Positions 16,478 to 24,781 of a DNA stretch of 45,873 nucleotides are shown piece by piece. How positions within the stretch are numbered: position 1 is the stretch's first letter; each line of letters starts with the position of its first letter. The position numbers and the translations under genes were made by a program. This DNA is from Alphaproteobacteria bacterium (lineage in GTDB: Bacteria > Pseudomonadota > Alphaproteobacteria > Thalassobaculales > Thalassobaculaceae), in assembly GCA_013203465.1 (NCBI GenBank), contig JABMNR010000022.1, forward strand, positions 1 through 45,873. Reading direction: 5' to 3'. Under the pieces are notes generated by a model. It was not told the origin of the DNA and made no database searches. It saw only the letters and a program-made list of their open reading frames with translations.

Positions 16478-17026
16478 ATGCCCGCGACCACATGCCAGAA
16501 ACATATGCGGCGGATACGGCGAGCCCTTCGGAGAGAAGGCGTTGTCGCGTTTCCGGCCGAGTTCCGGTTGCTTCTTCTTGTACCAATTTTTCTGCTCTCG
16601 TTGATCCCCATGTATTTTATCATTTTACCGTTAGTTGATTATTTTATTATCATAAAACACATTGAATCACTTGATCCGAAAAGCATTAAATTTGAGTCTA
16701 GCTATTCATATTTTGTATATTCTTCTTTACCGTTGCTCCTTTTTTCCGAGATGGCCATTGCCAATGTTTTCATGCAACCTATGAAACTTCGTTTTTGGTG
16801 GATTATCCTGACAGTTATTCTCTTCGCATCCCTGGGAATATATCGAGACCTTCTGGTCCACGACGCCCTACGCGATGGCGGATACACATCCTGCCGCGAG
16901 CTGCTGACCGGTGTGAAAGGTGGTTTATTGAACTCGCGCTACGCCCGCTCGCCCGAGGCGTGCCTGTCGGCTACGGTGCCGCCGGCACAACCACCCGCTC
17001 CCGACCCGAAGAAGGACCAGCCATGA
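16478..17026 (+). CDS. Small membrane protein, DUF1240-like, candidate immunity protein 2
   Basis: 182 residues, paralogue of the preceding gene. A basic N-terminus (MRRIRRALRRE, 10-20) precedes hydrophobic segments at about 29-58, 77-98 and 105-122. The tail has LRDGGYTSCREL (131-142) and SPEACLSA (158-165), aligned with copy 1. It ends in a proline-rich extension (VPPAQPPAPDPKK). An ATG at 16505 is an alternative start. AT-rich in the membrane part and GC-rich at both ends. Its stop overlaps the next start (ATGA at 17023-17026), so it is coupled to the unrelated RraA-like gene. Immunity is inferred from context. Confidence 0.5.
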   Translation: MPATTCQKHMRRIRRALRREGVVAFPAEFRLLLLVPIFLLSLIPMYFIILPLVDYFIIIKHIESLDPKSIKFESSYSYFVYSSLPLLLFSEMAIANVFMQPMKLRFWWIILTVILFASLGIYRDLLVHDALRDGGYTSCRELLTGVKGGLLNSRYARSPEACLSATVPPAQPPAPDPKKDQP

Positions 17027-17745
17027 CCGCTCCCCTCTCCGCCGACACCCGTGAGACGCTCGCCACGGTCAGCACCGCGACGCTGACCACCCAGATGTTC
17101 AAGCGCGGCTTCCGCAACGTGTTCATCCAGGGGGTCGGACGGCTGACCACGGCGCACGATCGCAACATGGTCGGCCCGGCTTTCACCCTGCGCTACATCC
17201 CGGCGCGCGAGGATCTGGACGATCTCTCGGTGTTCCAGGACTACGACCATCCGCAGCGCAAGGCGATCGAGACCTGTCCCGAGGGCCATGTGCTGGTGAT
17301 CGACAGCCGCGGCGACGCCAGCGCCGCCTCGGCCGGCAACATCCTGGTCACCCGGTTGATGAAGCGCGGCGGCGCCGGCGTGGTGACCGACGGCGGCCTG
17401 CGCGACAGCCCGGAGATCGCCGACTACGACATCCCCTGCTACATGGCGGCACCCTCGGCGCCGACCAACCTGATCCGGCACCATGCCGTTGAAACCCTGA
17501 ACGAGCCGATTGCCTGCGGCGGGGTGGCGGTCTATCCCGGCGACATCCTGGTCGGTGATCTTGAGGGCGTGGCGGTGATCCCGCGTCATCTGGCCGAGGA
17601 GGTCGCCGCCGACGCCGCCGAGCAGGAGGTGCTGGAGCGATTCATCCACCAGGAGATCGCCTCGGGCAAGGCGCTGCGCGGGGTCTACCCGCCGGACGCG
17701 GCGACCAAGGCGCGGTTCGAGGACTGGAAAAAGAGCAACACGTAG
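17023..17745 (+). CDS. RraA-like family protein
   Basis: 240 residues. Family motifs: GPAFTLRYIP near 49, the GDASAASAGNILVTRLMKRG segment near 97-116, the DGGLRDSPEI catalytic-type loop (Arg-Asp) near 123-132, and GGVAVYPGDILVGDLEGVAV near 166-185. The superfamily covers the RNase E regulator RraA and metal-dependent 4-hydroxy-4-methyl-2-oxoglutarate/oxaloacetate aldolases. The conserved Gly-rich loop and Arg-Asp favour an aldolase or decarboxylase role, but this is not decisive. The ATG at 17023 overlaps the stop of the upstream membrane protein, although GC content and codon use return fully to host style here. Confidence 0.87.
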   Translation: MTAPLSADTRETLATVSTATLTTQMFKRGFRNVFIQGVGRLTTAHDRNMVGPAFTLRYIPAREDLDDLSVFQDYDHPQRKAIETCPEGHVLVIDSRGDASAASAGNILVTRLMKRGGAGVVTDGGLRDSPEIADYDIPCYMAAPSAPTNLIRHHAVETLNEPIACGGVAVYPGDILVGDLEGVAVIPRHLAEEVAADAAEQEVLERFIHQEIASGKALRGVYPPDAATKARFEDWKKSNT

Positions 17746-17762
17746 GATGCGCGGGCGGCGCG

Positions 17763-18323
17763 TTAGAGCCGCCACTCGCACCACGCGGGAGCACCGCACA
17801 CCGGGCTGACGGTGCGCTCCTGCCGATCGGGCACCTCGGTATCGGGGTTGGGCACGCCTCGCCGGTCCCAGGAATGCAGCGTCGCGCCCAGGATTCGAGC
17901 GGAGCGTCCGGTGTCGGGATCGGCGAACGGCAAGATGAGGCGCTCGCCGCTGGCCGGTCGATCGGCCTCGGAATAGATCCGCCCAATCATGTGCACCACG
18001 GCCGGCAGATCGACGACGTAGCTGAAATACTCGCGTATGCGGGGCCATGCGGCCGGCGGTGTCAGTTCGGAAAGCCGCCGGCCGGTCATATTCTGGTCGT
18101 GGGCCGAGCGGACGTGCTCCCCGGCCAGCCGGTAGCGAAAATCACGCGGCTCATCCTCCACGTCGCAGAGCCAGACGGCGTCCAACACGTCGCGAAACGC
18201 CATCGGATCGACCGCCGTGACCGGCGGCACCGCCGCGCCGTCGCGCGCCTCCAACCACCATTGCAGCAATCCGCGCAGGCGCGCATCGCGAACGTGCTCG
18301 AAGTCGGTTAGGCTGACGGGCAT
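17763..18323 (-). CDS. PAS-domain protein (PAS_5/DUF1488-type single-domain sensor)
   Basis: 186 residues. The pattern LLQWWLEARDGAAVPPVTAVDPMAF, DVLDAVWLCDVE and FRYRLAGEHVRSAHDQNMTGRRL matches the short PAS_5 (PF07310) proteins abundant in Alphaproteobacteria; the PF07310 assignment is from memory, and the DUF label in the call is the less certain part. The whole protein is one PAS-like sensory fold with no kinase or output domain, so its partner and ligand are unknown. It converges with the RraA-like gene and is divergent from the methyltransferase at 18400; the 76-base spacer is AT-rich and probably holds both promoters. Confidence 0.75.
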   Translation of the reverse strand: MPVSLTDFEHVRDARLRGLLQWWLEARDGAAVPPVTAVDPMAFRDVLDAVWLCDVEDEPRDFRYRLAGEHVRSAHDQNMTGRRLSELTPPAAWPRIREYFSYVVDLPAVVHMIGRIYSEADRPASGERLILPFADPDTGRSARILGATLHSWDRRGVPNPDTEVPDRQERTVSPVCGAPAWCEWRL

Positions 18324-18399
18324 GAAAGTGAACTCTGGTGGCGGGCGAAAGAAGAATACCTAGAATGCAATATTTTTGCTCTCACGGATAGCGCGAAGA

Positions 18400-19035
18400 A
18401 TGATCGATCATCCCTCGGCACCGACGCCAACTATCGAGTCCGCCATCGCCGCCTATGACCAACTGGCCGACACACTGGCGCCTTGCTATGCGCAGGGTAG
18501 TTCGGGCGAGCGGCTGCTGGCCTATCACGCCGATCTGCTGCCCTCACCGCCGGCCGCCGTGCTCGATGTGGGCGCCGGCAGCGGCGTGCACGCGGTGGCG
18601 TTCGCGGCCCGTGGCTATCGGGTGGTCGCGGTCGAGCCGTCCGCCGGCATGCGCGCGCAGGCCGCCCAGCTGTTCCCCGATGCCGATATCGCCTGGGTCG
18701 ACGACCGCCTGCCCGACCTGCGGGTCGTTCGCGAGCGCGGCGGACGTTTCGCCGTTCTGCTGGTGAACGCGGTGTGGATGCATGTGCCGCCCGACCTACG
18801 CGACCGGGCGATGGCGGGCCTGGCAGCGCTGGCCGAGCCGGCGGCGTTGCTGTCCGTGGCGCTGCGCATCGGCCCGGCACCACCTCACCGGCCGATGCAC
18901 CCGGTCGACCCCGACACCGTAGTCGCCGAGGCCGCCGCCCACGGGTTCCGCGAAATCCGCCGCTCCGAGCATCCGGGACCGCCGGACGCGCCGGGCGTCC
19001 ATTTCGTCCGTCTCTGCCTGCGCGCACCATCGTGA
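18400..19035 (+). CDS. Class I SAM-dependent methyltransferase
   Basis: 211 residues from the ATG at 18400; an upstream in-frame TTG at 18376 is less likely. Motif I VLDVGAGSGVHA lies near residues 49-60, the acidic end of strand 2 is VVAVEPSAGM near 70-79, and motif IV-like LLVNAVWMHVP is near 118. The fold is clear. Substrate unknown; the closest general group is UbiE/Tam-like methyltransferases. Stand-alone gene followed after 71 bases by the enoyl-CoA hydratase. Confidence 0.85.
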   Translation: MIDHPSAPTPTIESAIAAYDQLADTLAPCYAQGSSGERLLAYHADLLPSPPAAVLDVGAGSGVHAVAFAARGYRVVAVEPSAGMRAQAAQLFPDADIAWVDDRLPDLRVVRERGGRFAVLLVNAVWMHVPPDLRDRAMAGLAALAEPAALLSVALRIGPAPPHRPMHPVDPDTVVAEAAAHGFREIRRSEHPGPPDAPGVHFVRLCLRAPS

Positions 19036-19106
19036 GCGCGGCTTGCCGGGTGCGCCGGCCCTGCTAAGCTCCCGAGGCTGTTCCACCATCGCATTGGACC
19101 AACCCC

Positions 19107-19904
19107 ATGACCCTTGAGACCCTGCGCGTCGACCGCATCGGCGCCGTCGCCCGCATCGCCCTCAACCGTCCCGAGAAGCGCAACGCCGCCAACGATCAGA
19201 TGCATGAGGATTTTCGCCAGGCGTTGAGCGCGATCGAAGCCGACAAAACGGTCAAGGCGCTGATCCTGACCGGTACCGGCGACCGGGCGTTCTGCTCCGG
19301 CCAGGACCTGTCGGCCCGCACGCCGCCCGCCGACGGCCCGCCGACCCGGGATCTCGGCGCCGGGCTGGAGATGAAATACAACGCCCTGATCCGGCGGCTG
19401 CACGCCCTGCCGATCCCGATCGTCACGGCACTGAACGGGGTGGCGGCGGGCGCCGGTGTGGGGGTGGCGTTGGCCGGCGATGTGATCCTGGCGGCGCGCT
19501 CGGCCTCGTTCGTGGTGTCGTTCGCCCGTATCGGCCTGATCCCCGACGCCGGAGTCACCCATCACCTGCCGCGCCTGATCGGCGAAGGCCGCGCCTTGGC
19601 GGCGGCGCTGACCACCGATCCGATCGACGCCGAGACCGCCCAGCGCTGGGGCATGGTGTGGAAGGTGGTCGACGATGCCGCGCTTGCGGATGACAGCGTG
19701 GCGCTGGCCGACCGGCTCGGCAAACTGCCGCCCAAGGCGATCAAACTCACCCGCCAGGCGATCCGCGCCGCGATGGGCAACGACCTCGACACCCAGCTCG
19801 CCCTCGAACGCGACCTGCAGCGCGAGTGCGGCTTCTCCAACGATTACGGCGAGGGGGTGCGGGCGTTCCTGGAGAAACGGGCACCTCAGTTCACCGGAAC
19901 CTGA
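19107..19904 (+). CDS. Enoyl-CoA hydratase/isomerase, PaaG-like
   Basis: 265 residues, crotonase fold. The oxyanion-hole segment FCSGQDLSA lies near 65-73, and the second one, LNGVAAGAGVGVALAGDVIL, near 109-128. IGLIPDAGVTHHLPRLIG near 143-160 has an Asp where crotonase has catalytic Glu residues, as in PaaG-type isomerases. The ending YGEGVRAFLEKRAPQFTG is also PaaG-like. PaaG isomerises 1,2-epoxyphenylacetyl-CoA, but the rest of the paa pathway is not in the window, so the substrate is uncertain. Its stop touches the stop of the convergent GNAT gene. Confidence 0.88.
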   Translation: MTLETLRVDRIGAVARIALNRPEKRNAANDQMHEDFRQALSAIEADKTVKALILTGTGDRAFCSGQDLSARTPPADGPPTRDLGAGLEMKYNALIRRLHALPIPIVTALNGVAAGAGVGVALAGDVILAARSASFVVSFARIGLIPDAGVTHHLPRLIGEGRALAAALTTDPIDAETAQRWGMVWKVVDDAALADDSVALADRLGKLPPKAIKLTRQAIRAAMGNDLDTQLALERDLQRECGFSNDYGEGVRAFLEKRAPQFTGT

Positions 19905-20468
19905 TCACCCGGCGTTGGACCACGCCGCCGCTGGCAGCCGGTACAGCACATGCCGGCACAGCGGATGATCCGACGCCAAGGCCGGATGCTCGAAGTCCTC
20001 GGCCGGATTGCGGCTCATGCCGAGACGCTCCATCACCCGGCGGGAGCGGGCGTTGCCCAATGCGGTGAACGACACGACCTCGCTCAGACCGAGCGGGCCG
20101 AACGCGTGATCCAGCCACGCCGTGGCGGCTTCCGTGGCGTAACCCTGGCCCCATGCCGCGCGCGCCAGCCGCCAGCCGATCTCGACGCAAGGTTGGCATG
20201 GAAGGTCATAACCCGGCACGCTCAGGCCAACGAAGCCGGCGAAGCGTGGCCCGCCCTTGATCTCAAGCGCGGTAAGACCAAAGCCCAACTCCGCCATCCG
20301 TGCCTCGATCCGATCGGCCAGCGTGTCGCTCTCCGCCCGGGTCATCGGTGCCGGAAACCAGCGCATAACCTCAGGGTCGGCGTTCAAGGCGGCGAACGGC
20401 TCGCGATCCTCGGGGCGCCAGGCGCGCAGAAGCAAACGCTCGGTTTCGATGTGGAGGCGGTCCGGCAT
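19905..20468 (-). CDS. GNAT family N-acetyltransferase (RimJ/RimL type)
   Basis: 187 residues from the ATG at 20468, where the family opening IETERLLLRAWRPEDREPFA begins at once. The acetyl-CoA loop is in ARAAWGQGYATEAATAW near 96-112. ALGNARSRRVMERLGM near 143-158 is the classic RimJ/RimL segment. It acetylates an unknown amine, possibly a protein N-terminus or small molecule. It is divergent from the arsC-like gene (70 bases). Confidence 0.88.
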   Translation of the reverse strand: MPDRLHIETERLLLRAWRPEDREPFAALNADPEVMRWFPAPMTRAESDTLADRIEARMAELGFGLTALEIKGGPRFAGFVGLSVPGYDLPCQPCVEIGWRLARAAWGQGYATEAATAWLDHAFGPLGLSEVVSFTALGNARSRRVMERLGMSRNPAEDFEHPALASDHPLCRHVLYRLPAAAWSNAG

Positions 20469-20538
20469 GGCGTCGAAGTCGTAGGTGATGCTGATCAGGC
20501 TTGCTAGTGTTTCAATGTTGCCCACAAGGAGTAAGGCG

Positions 20539-20886
20539 ATGGCGGTCAAGATTTACCACAATCCGCGCTGCTCGAAATCGCGCCAAACACTGCAATTGCT
20601 GCACGATCGCGGGATCGAGCCGGAAGTGATCGACTATCTCACCGCACCGCCCAGCACCGCCGAATTGGACCGTATCCTCAAGCAGCTCGGCCGCGAGCCG
20701 CGTGACCTGATGCGCCGCAAGGACGGCGTCTACCGGGAGTTGAAGCTCGACGATTCCACCCTCGATCGGGCGGCGTTGATCCGGGCCATGGTGGAGAACC
20801 CGATCCTGATCGAGCGCCCCATCGTGATCGCCGGCTGCAAAGCGGCGCTCGGCCGGCCGCCAGAGGATGTGCTGGCGATATTATAG
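20539..20886 (+). CDS. arsC: ArsC-family arsenate reductase (glutaredoxin-type)
   Basis: 115 residues, the standard length of the small glutaredoxin-dependent ArsC family. The ATG at 20539 has AAGGAG nearby. The catalytic Cys lies in YHNPRCSKSRQTL (Cys near residue 11). The phosphate-loop Arg residues occur in the ERPIVI segment near 90-95. It reduces arsenate to arsenite with glutathione and glutaredoxin, or may be the related Spx-like/YffB protein. No arsB, acr3 or arsR lies nearby, so an arsenic role is not proved. Confidence 0.8.
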   Translation: MAVKIYHNPRCSKSRQTLQLLHDRGIEPEVIDYLTAPPSTAELDRILKQLGREPRDLMRRKDGVYRELKLDDSTLDRAALIRAMVENPILIERPIVIAGCKAALGRPPEDVLAIL

Positions 20887-20893
20887 GGCCACC

Positions 20894-22255
20894 CTACTCC
20901 GCCGCGCGGATGTTCGGTCGAGCAAAGCGGGCTTCCATCTCGCGCCGCACCCGGACGGCTTGGGTAGTTTCGTCGATCTTGACGTCGGACCAGCGCAGCC
21001 GCTCTCCTTCGCCGATATCCCGGGTCAGGGTGAAGTCGCTGGCCAGGCCGAGCGGCAGGTAACCCTCGCGCAACGACACATCGGCCGGGGCCTGCTTGCC
21101 CCAGACGCAGAACCCGCCCTCGCCGTCCAGCACCTCGCCGGCCTTCATGGGTCGCTTGGCGGTCGCCACCACGTCGGCGTTGAAACCGATCGCCGCGCCA
21201 GTCGGCTCACCCCGCAGCGCCGCCGAGGCGACCGAGATGCCGAGCTCCAACCCGATCATGTGGGTCGGCCGATACAGCGCCGCGTATTTGAACGAGCTGT
21301 CGTGGAGCATGCTGTACTCCTCGAAGCAGTAGGTGGCGTAGTCGGTTTCGGCCTCGATCACCACGTAGGTGCCGTATTGCAGATGCACCGGCACCTCCGT
21401 GCCATCCCGGTTCAACGACGAGACCACCTCGGTCGTGCCGGCGAAATCGACCTGACCACCCGCGCTTCTCGGCTTGCACACCTCCGCCAACTCAAGCCGG
21501 GAGGCCGGCGGGAAGCTCAACCCGTCGGGTTGCGGGCTGAGCCCGGTGGCGTTGCACACCGCCGTCATCTCGATCCCCGACTTGGTGCCGTCGATGAAGC
21601 TGTTGAACATTTTCGGGTTCAGGCGGCCGCGCTCCACCACCTCACGGTCCCAGCCGAAATGATCCCACACGGTATCCGGCGTCGAGCGGTGGAAGCTCGG
21701 CAAGTAGCGGGTACCCTTGCCGGCGCACACCACCTTGAAGCCGCAGGCTCGCGCCCAGTCCACATGCTCGCAGATCAACGCCGGCTGATCGCCCCAGGCC
21801 ATCGAATACACCACACCGGCGTCCCGCGCCTTGGCGGCCAGCAGCGGCCCCGCCACCACATCGGCCTCGACATTGACCATGATCACGTGCCGGCCGTTTT
21901 CGATCGCCAGCAGGCAATGCTTGATCCCGGCCGCCGGATCGCCGGTGGCCTCGATCAGCACTTCCAGCCCGTCGGCCTTGATCAGCGCCTCCGCGCTATC
22001 GGTGATGAAGGTGGACCCGCTCGCCCGCGCGTCGTCGAACGAGGTGGCGGCGAACCGTTCCTCCTCCCAACCAATATGGCGCAGTTGATCGCGCGCCCCC
22101 TCGACATTCAGGTCGGCGATGCCGAGCACATGGGTGCCGACCGTCAACCGCGCTTGCGACAAGTACATCGCCCCGAACTTGCCGGCGCCGATGATGCCGA
22201 CCTTGACCGGGTTGCCCGCTTCGGCGCGGGCCGCGAGCATGCGTGCGAGGTTCAT
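20894..22255 (-). CDS. NAD(P)-dependent oxidoreductase with C-terminal SAF-like domain
   Basis: 453 residues. An N-terminal Rossmann domain has VKVGIIGAGKFGAMY (17-31) and reads like homoserine dehydrogenase, with ATGDPAAG and NVEADVVAGP. A central domain (about 170-330) contains FGWDREVVERG and VHLQYGTYVVIEAE. The last 110 residues (MKAGEVLDGEGGF, DIGEGERLRWSDV) resemble a SAF domain, which can cause confusion with FlgA. It belongs to a widespread, poorly characterised group; a sugar-acid or hydroxy-acid dehydrogenase role is plausible. GGGAG precedes the ATG. It converges with arsC, and the katA terminator lies upstream. Confidence 0.8.
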   Translation of the reverse strand: MNLARMLAARAEAGNPVKVGIIGAGKFGAMYLSQARLTVGTHVLGIADLNVEGARDQLRHIGWEEERFAATSFDDARASGSTFITDSAEALIKADGLEVLIEATGDPAAGIKHCLLAIENGRHVIMVNVEADVVAGPLLAAKARDAGVVYSMAWGDQPALICEHVDWARACGFKVVCAGKGTRYLPSFHRSTPDTVWDHFGWDREVVERGRLNPKMFNSFIDGTKSGIEMTAVCNATGLSPQPDGLSFPPASRLELAEVCKPRSAGGQVDFAGTTEVVSSLNRDGTEVPVHLQYGTYVVIEAETDYATYCFEEYSMLHDSSFKYAALYRPTHMIGLELGISVASAALRGEPTGAAIGFNADVVATAKRPMKAGEVLDGEGGFCVWGKQAPADVSLREGYLPLGLASDFTLTRDIGEGERLRWSDVKIDETTQAVRVRREMEARFARPNIRAAE

Positions 22256-22313
22256 GGATATCTCCCAGGAAATCGGTTGTTCCGCCGTTTGCAGGCCAGC
22301 CTACAACACCACC

Positions 22314-22351
22314 GGACAAAAGAAAGCGGGGCCATCCAAGGACAGCCCCGC
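22314..22351 (-). terminator. Intrinsic terminator of katA
   Basis: On the minus strand GCGGGGC and GCCCCGC form a seven-pair GC stem (22345-22351 with 22326-22332) with a 12-base loop, followed by TTTCTTTTGTCC. It starts 36 bases after the katA stop and points leftward, so it ends katA transcription before the oxidoreductase gene. Confidence 0.75.
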
Positions 22352-22387
22352 CCACAATCGTGCCCGTACTCGTGAAGAAGGGATTCG

Positions 22388-23854
22388 TTACTCCGCCGCC
22401 TTGGCCGGCACCGGGGCTTGGAGGGCGGCCCTTACGCCGGCACCATACGCCGGGTCGGCTTGGTCGAAATGCACGAGCTGCCGCTCGACGATCTCCCGCG
22501 GCACGCCTTGCATCGCGGCGGCGATGTTGGCGAACAAGCGTCGCTTTTGGCCGTCGTCGAACAGATTGAACAGCGCCCGAGGTTGAACATAGTCGTCGTT
22601 GCCATCGCGGTGATCATACCGGTCCGCGTCGCCGGAAATCGTCAGCGGCGGCTCGCGAAAGCCCGCATCCTCCGCCGGTCCGCCCAGGCTGTTCGGCTCA
22701 TAGTAGGCGTCCGGATTGCCGGTGTCGTTGCGGAAGAACCGCATCGAGCCGTCCTTGTGATAATGGTGCACCGGACAGCGCGGCATGTTGACCGGCAGCG
22801 CCTCGTAGTGGGTGCCGAGCCGGTAGCGGTGGGCGTCGGCATAGGCGAAAATCCGCGCCTGCAAAACCTTGTCGGGCGAGAAGCCGATGCCCGGCACGAT
22901 GTTCGACGGGCTGAACGCCGCCTGCTCGATCTCGGCGAAGTAGTTATCCGGATTGCGGTTCAGCTCCAGCTCGCCGACCTCGATCAGCGGATAGTCGGCG
23001 TGCGGCCACACCTTGGTCAGGTCGAACGGGTTGTACGGGGTGTTCTCGGCGTCACGCTCCGACATCACCTGGATGTACATCGTCCATTTAGGATACTCAC
23101 CCTGCTCGATCGACCCGAACAGATCCTCCTGATAGCTCTCGCGGCTGTGGCCGACGACCACCGCCGCCTCGTCATTGGTCAGATGCTTGTGGCCCTGCTT
23201 GGTCTTGAAGTGGAACTTCACCCAAAACCGCTCGCTGCCGGCGTTGATGAAGCTGAAGGTGTGGCTACCGTAGCCGTTCATGAAGCGCGGGCTCGACGGC
23301 AGGCCACGATCGGACATCAGGATGGTCACCTGATGCAGTGACTCCGGGCTCAACGACCAGAAATCCCACATCGCCGTCGGCGAGCGCAGATTGCTGCGGG
23401 GATGGCGCTTCTGGGTGCGGATGAAGTCCGGAAATTTGAGCGGGTCGCGGATGAAGAAGACCGGCGTGTTGTTACCGACCAGATCCCAGTTGCCCTCCTC
23501 GGTGTAGAACTTCAGCGAAAAGCCCCGCACATCGCGCTCGGCGTCGGCGGCGCCCTGTTCACCGGCGACGGTGGAGAACCGCGCGATCAGCTCGGTCTGC
23601 TTGCCAACATCGGCGAACAGCCGGGCGCGGGTGTACTCGGTGATGTCCCGGGTCACGGTGAGCGTACCGTATGCCCCCCACCCCTTGGCGTGGACCACGC
23701 GCTCCGGAATCCGCTCCCGGTTCTGATGCGCCAGCTTCTCGATCAGCTGGTAGTCCTGAAGCAGCAGCGGGCCGCGCGGGCCGGCGCTCAGGCTGTTCTG
23801 GTTGTCGCCGATCGGCGCGCCGGCGGTGGTGGTCAGTATCGGACATTTGGACAT
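22388..23854 (-). CDS. katA: Catalase (small-subunit heme catalase)
   Basis: 488 residues from the ATG at 23854, with GGGAG close upstream. Catalase motifs: catalytic His in [12 protein letters not shown] near residue 55, catalytic Asn in [16 protein letters not shown] near 128, the FSTVAGEQG segment, and the heme-ligand Tyr in [15 protein letters not shown] near 337. Length fits the clade 3 small-subunit catalases. It decomposes hydrogen peroxide in the cytosol. It is a single-gene unit with a terminator behind it and an OxyR-type operator in front, so peroxide-induced transcription is expected. Confidence 0.97.
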   Translation of the reverse strand: MSKCPILTTTAGAPIGDNQNSLSAGPRGPLLLQDYQLIEKLAHQNRERIPERVVHAKGWGAYGTLTVTRDITEYTRARLFADVGKQTELIARFSTVAGEQGAADAERDVRGFSLKFYTEEGNWDLVGNNTPVFFIRDPLKFPDFIRTQKRHPRSNLRSPTAMWDFWSLSPESLHQVTILMSDRGLPSSPRFMNGYGSHTFSFINAGSERFWVKFHFKTKQGHKHLTNDEAAVVVGHSRESYQEDLFGSIEQGEYPKWTMYIQVMSERDAENTPYNPFDLTKVWPHADYPLIEVGELELNRNPDNYFAEIEQAAFSPSNIVPGIGFSPDKVLQARIFAYADAHRYRLGTHYEALPVNMPRCPVHHYHKDGSMRFFRNDTGNPDAYYEPNSLGGPAEDAGFREPPLTISGDADRYDHRDGNDDYVQPRALFNLFDDGQKRRLFANIAAAMQGVPREIVERQLVHFDQADPAYGAGVRAALQAPVPAKAAE

Positions 23855-23930
23855 GAGTATCTCCCTTCTGGCGGCGACGGAGGCCGCCGTTCGATGGGGA
23901 CACTGAAGCAAGCATCAACAAATTAGTCCA

Positions 23931-23967
23931 ATCGATTGATCCAAACAGAACGATAGGTAAAATCTAT
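23931..23967 (-). promoter_or_regulatory. Candidate OxyR operator upstream of katA
   Basis: ATAG (23953-23956) and CTAT (23964-23967) are seven bases apart and fit the OxyR half-operator ATAGnTnnnAnCTAT at every specified position. Seven bases away, 23931-23945 fits the second half-site at about six of ten specified positions. The site lies 77-113 bases upstream of the katA ATG, in the only spacer before it. The OxyR gene itself is not in the window. Confidence 0.7.
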
Positions 23968-23969
23968 GA

Positions 23970-24689
23970 TCAGGCGCGCGCCGACCCAACCGTCAGCCCG
24001 CCGCAGACATACAACACCTGGCCGGTGGTGAAGCCGGCGCGGGCGTCGAGAAAGAAGCTGACGGCGTGGGCGATATCGGCCGGCCCACCCAGACGGCCGA
24101 CCGGAATGCCGTCGATGATCTTCTGGGTGCGCGGATCGTCGGCCGGGTTCGCCGAGTGCCACAACGGGGTCTCGATGCTGCCGGGGCCGATGGCATTGAC
24201 GGTAATGCCGTCACCCGCCAGCTCCAGCGCCCAGGTCCGGGTCATGCCGTGGATCGCCGCCTTGGACGCGGCGTAGCTGGTCCGCAGCTCCTTGCCGAGC
24301 GCGGCGCGGGAGGAGATCGAGACGATCCGGCCGAACCCCGCCGCCCGCATGCCCGGCAGCAGCGCCTGGGTGATCGGGATCGACGCCCGAACGTTCAGCG
24401 CCATCACCGCGTCGAAATCCTCGACCGTGGTGTCGTCCAGCGACGTCGGCAGAACATGGCCGACATTGTGCACCAACCGGGTAATCGGCCCATCGGCCAA
24501 CACATCCTCCAGCGCGGTTCTGGTCGCCGTCAGGTCCATCAGATCGACCTCAACCCAGCGGGTCTGTACCGGCGGATCCGGCTCGACCCGATCGAGGATC
24601 ACCACATCGTAGCCATCCTCGATCAGCCGCTCGACGATGCCGCGTCCGATCGAGCGCGATCCACCGGTTACCAAGGCGCGATCCGTCAT
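23970..24689 (-). CDS. SDR family oxidoreductase (FabG-like)
   Basis: 239 residues, classical short-chain dehydrogenase. The cofactor motif TGGSRSIGRG lies at about 8-17 and LVHNVGH, the NNAG-equivalent, near 92. Ser sits in VSISSRA near 130 and the catalytic pair is YAASK near 141-145. The acidic/aromatic residues after strand 2 (ILDRVEPD) favour NAD over NADP, but only weakly. Oxidises or reduces an unknown alcohol/ketone. GGGGGAG precedes the ATG. The OxyR site for katA begins three bases after its stop. Confidence 0.92.
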   Translation of the reverse strand: MTDRALVTGGSRSIGRGIVERLIEDGYDVVILDRVEPDPPVQTRWVEVDLMDLTATRTALEDVLADGPITRLVHNVGHVLPTSLDDTTVEDFDAVMALNVRASIPITQALLPGMRAAGFGRIVSISSRAALGKELRTSYAASKAAIHGMTRTWALELAGDGITVNAIGPGSIETPLWHSANPADDPRTQKIIDGIPVGRLGGPADIAHAVSFFLDARAGFTTGQVLYVCGGLTVGSARA

Positions 24690-24756
24690 GATTCTCCCCC
24701 TATCGCCGTGCGTTGATCGCCGCCGGACGGGCCCGCCACTCGTGCGGGACGGGTGT

Positions 24757-24770
24757 GCCCGTTGACGGGC
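24757..24770 (-). terminator. Short GC hairpin behind the D-2-hydroxyacid dehydrogenase gene
   Basis: GCCCG (24757-24761) and CGGGC (24766-24770) form a compact tetraloop hairpin 11 bases after the leftward stop at 24782, in a 92-base spacer. A competing pairing ACGGG/CCCGT overlaps it. There is no U-run, so termination is uncertain. Confidence 0.3.
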
Positions 24771-24781
24771 TCGTAGTGTCC

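Noticed and set aside
20867-22375. A 502-codon plus-strand frame opposite the SAF-tailed oxidoreductase; likewise 30366-32063 and 33758-35362
   Set aside because: All are antisense to well-supported genes, with composition expected from the complementary codon positions and no recognisable domain.
24721-24775. GC-rich repeats (CGGGC/GCCCG) as a repeat element or attachment site
   Set aside because: The repeats are short, overlap one another and are explained by a small hairpin in a GC-rich spacer; there is no integrase or tRNA nearby.
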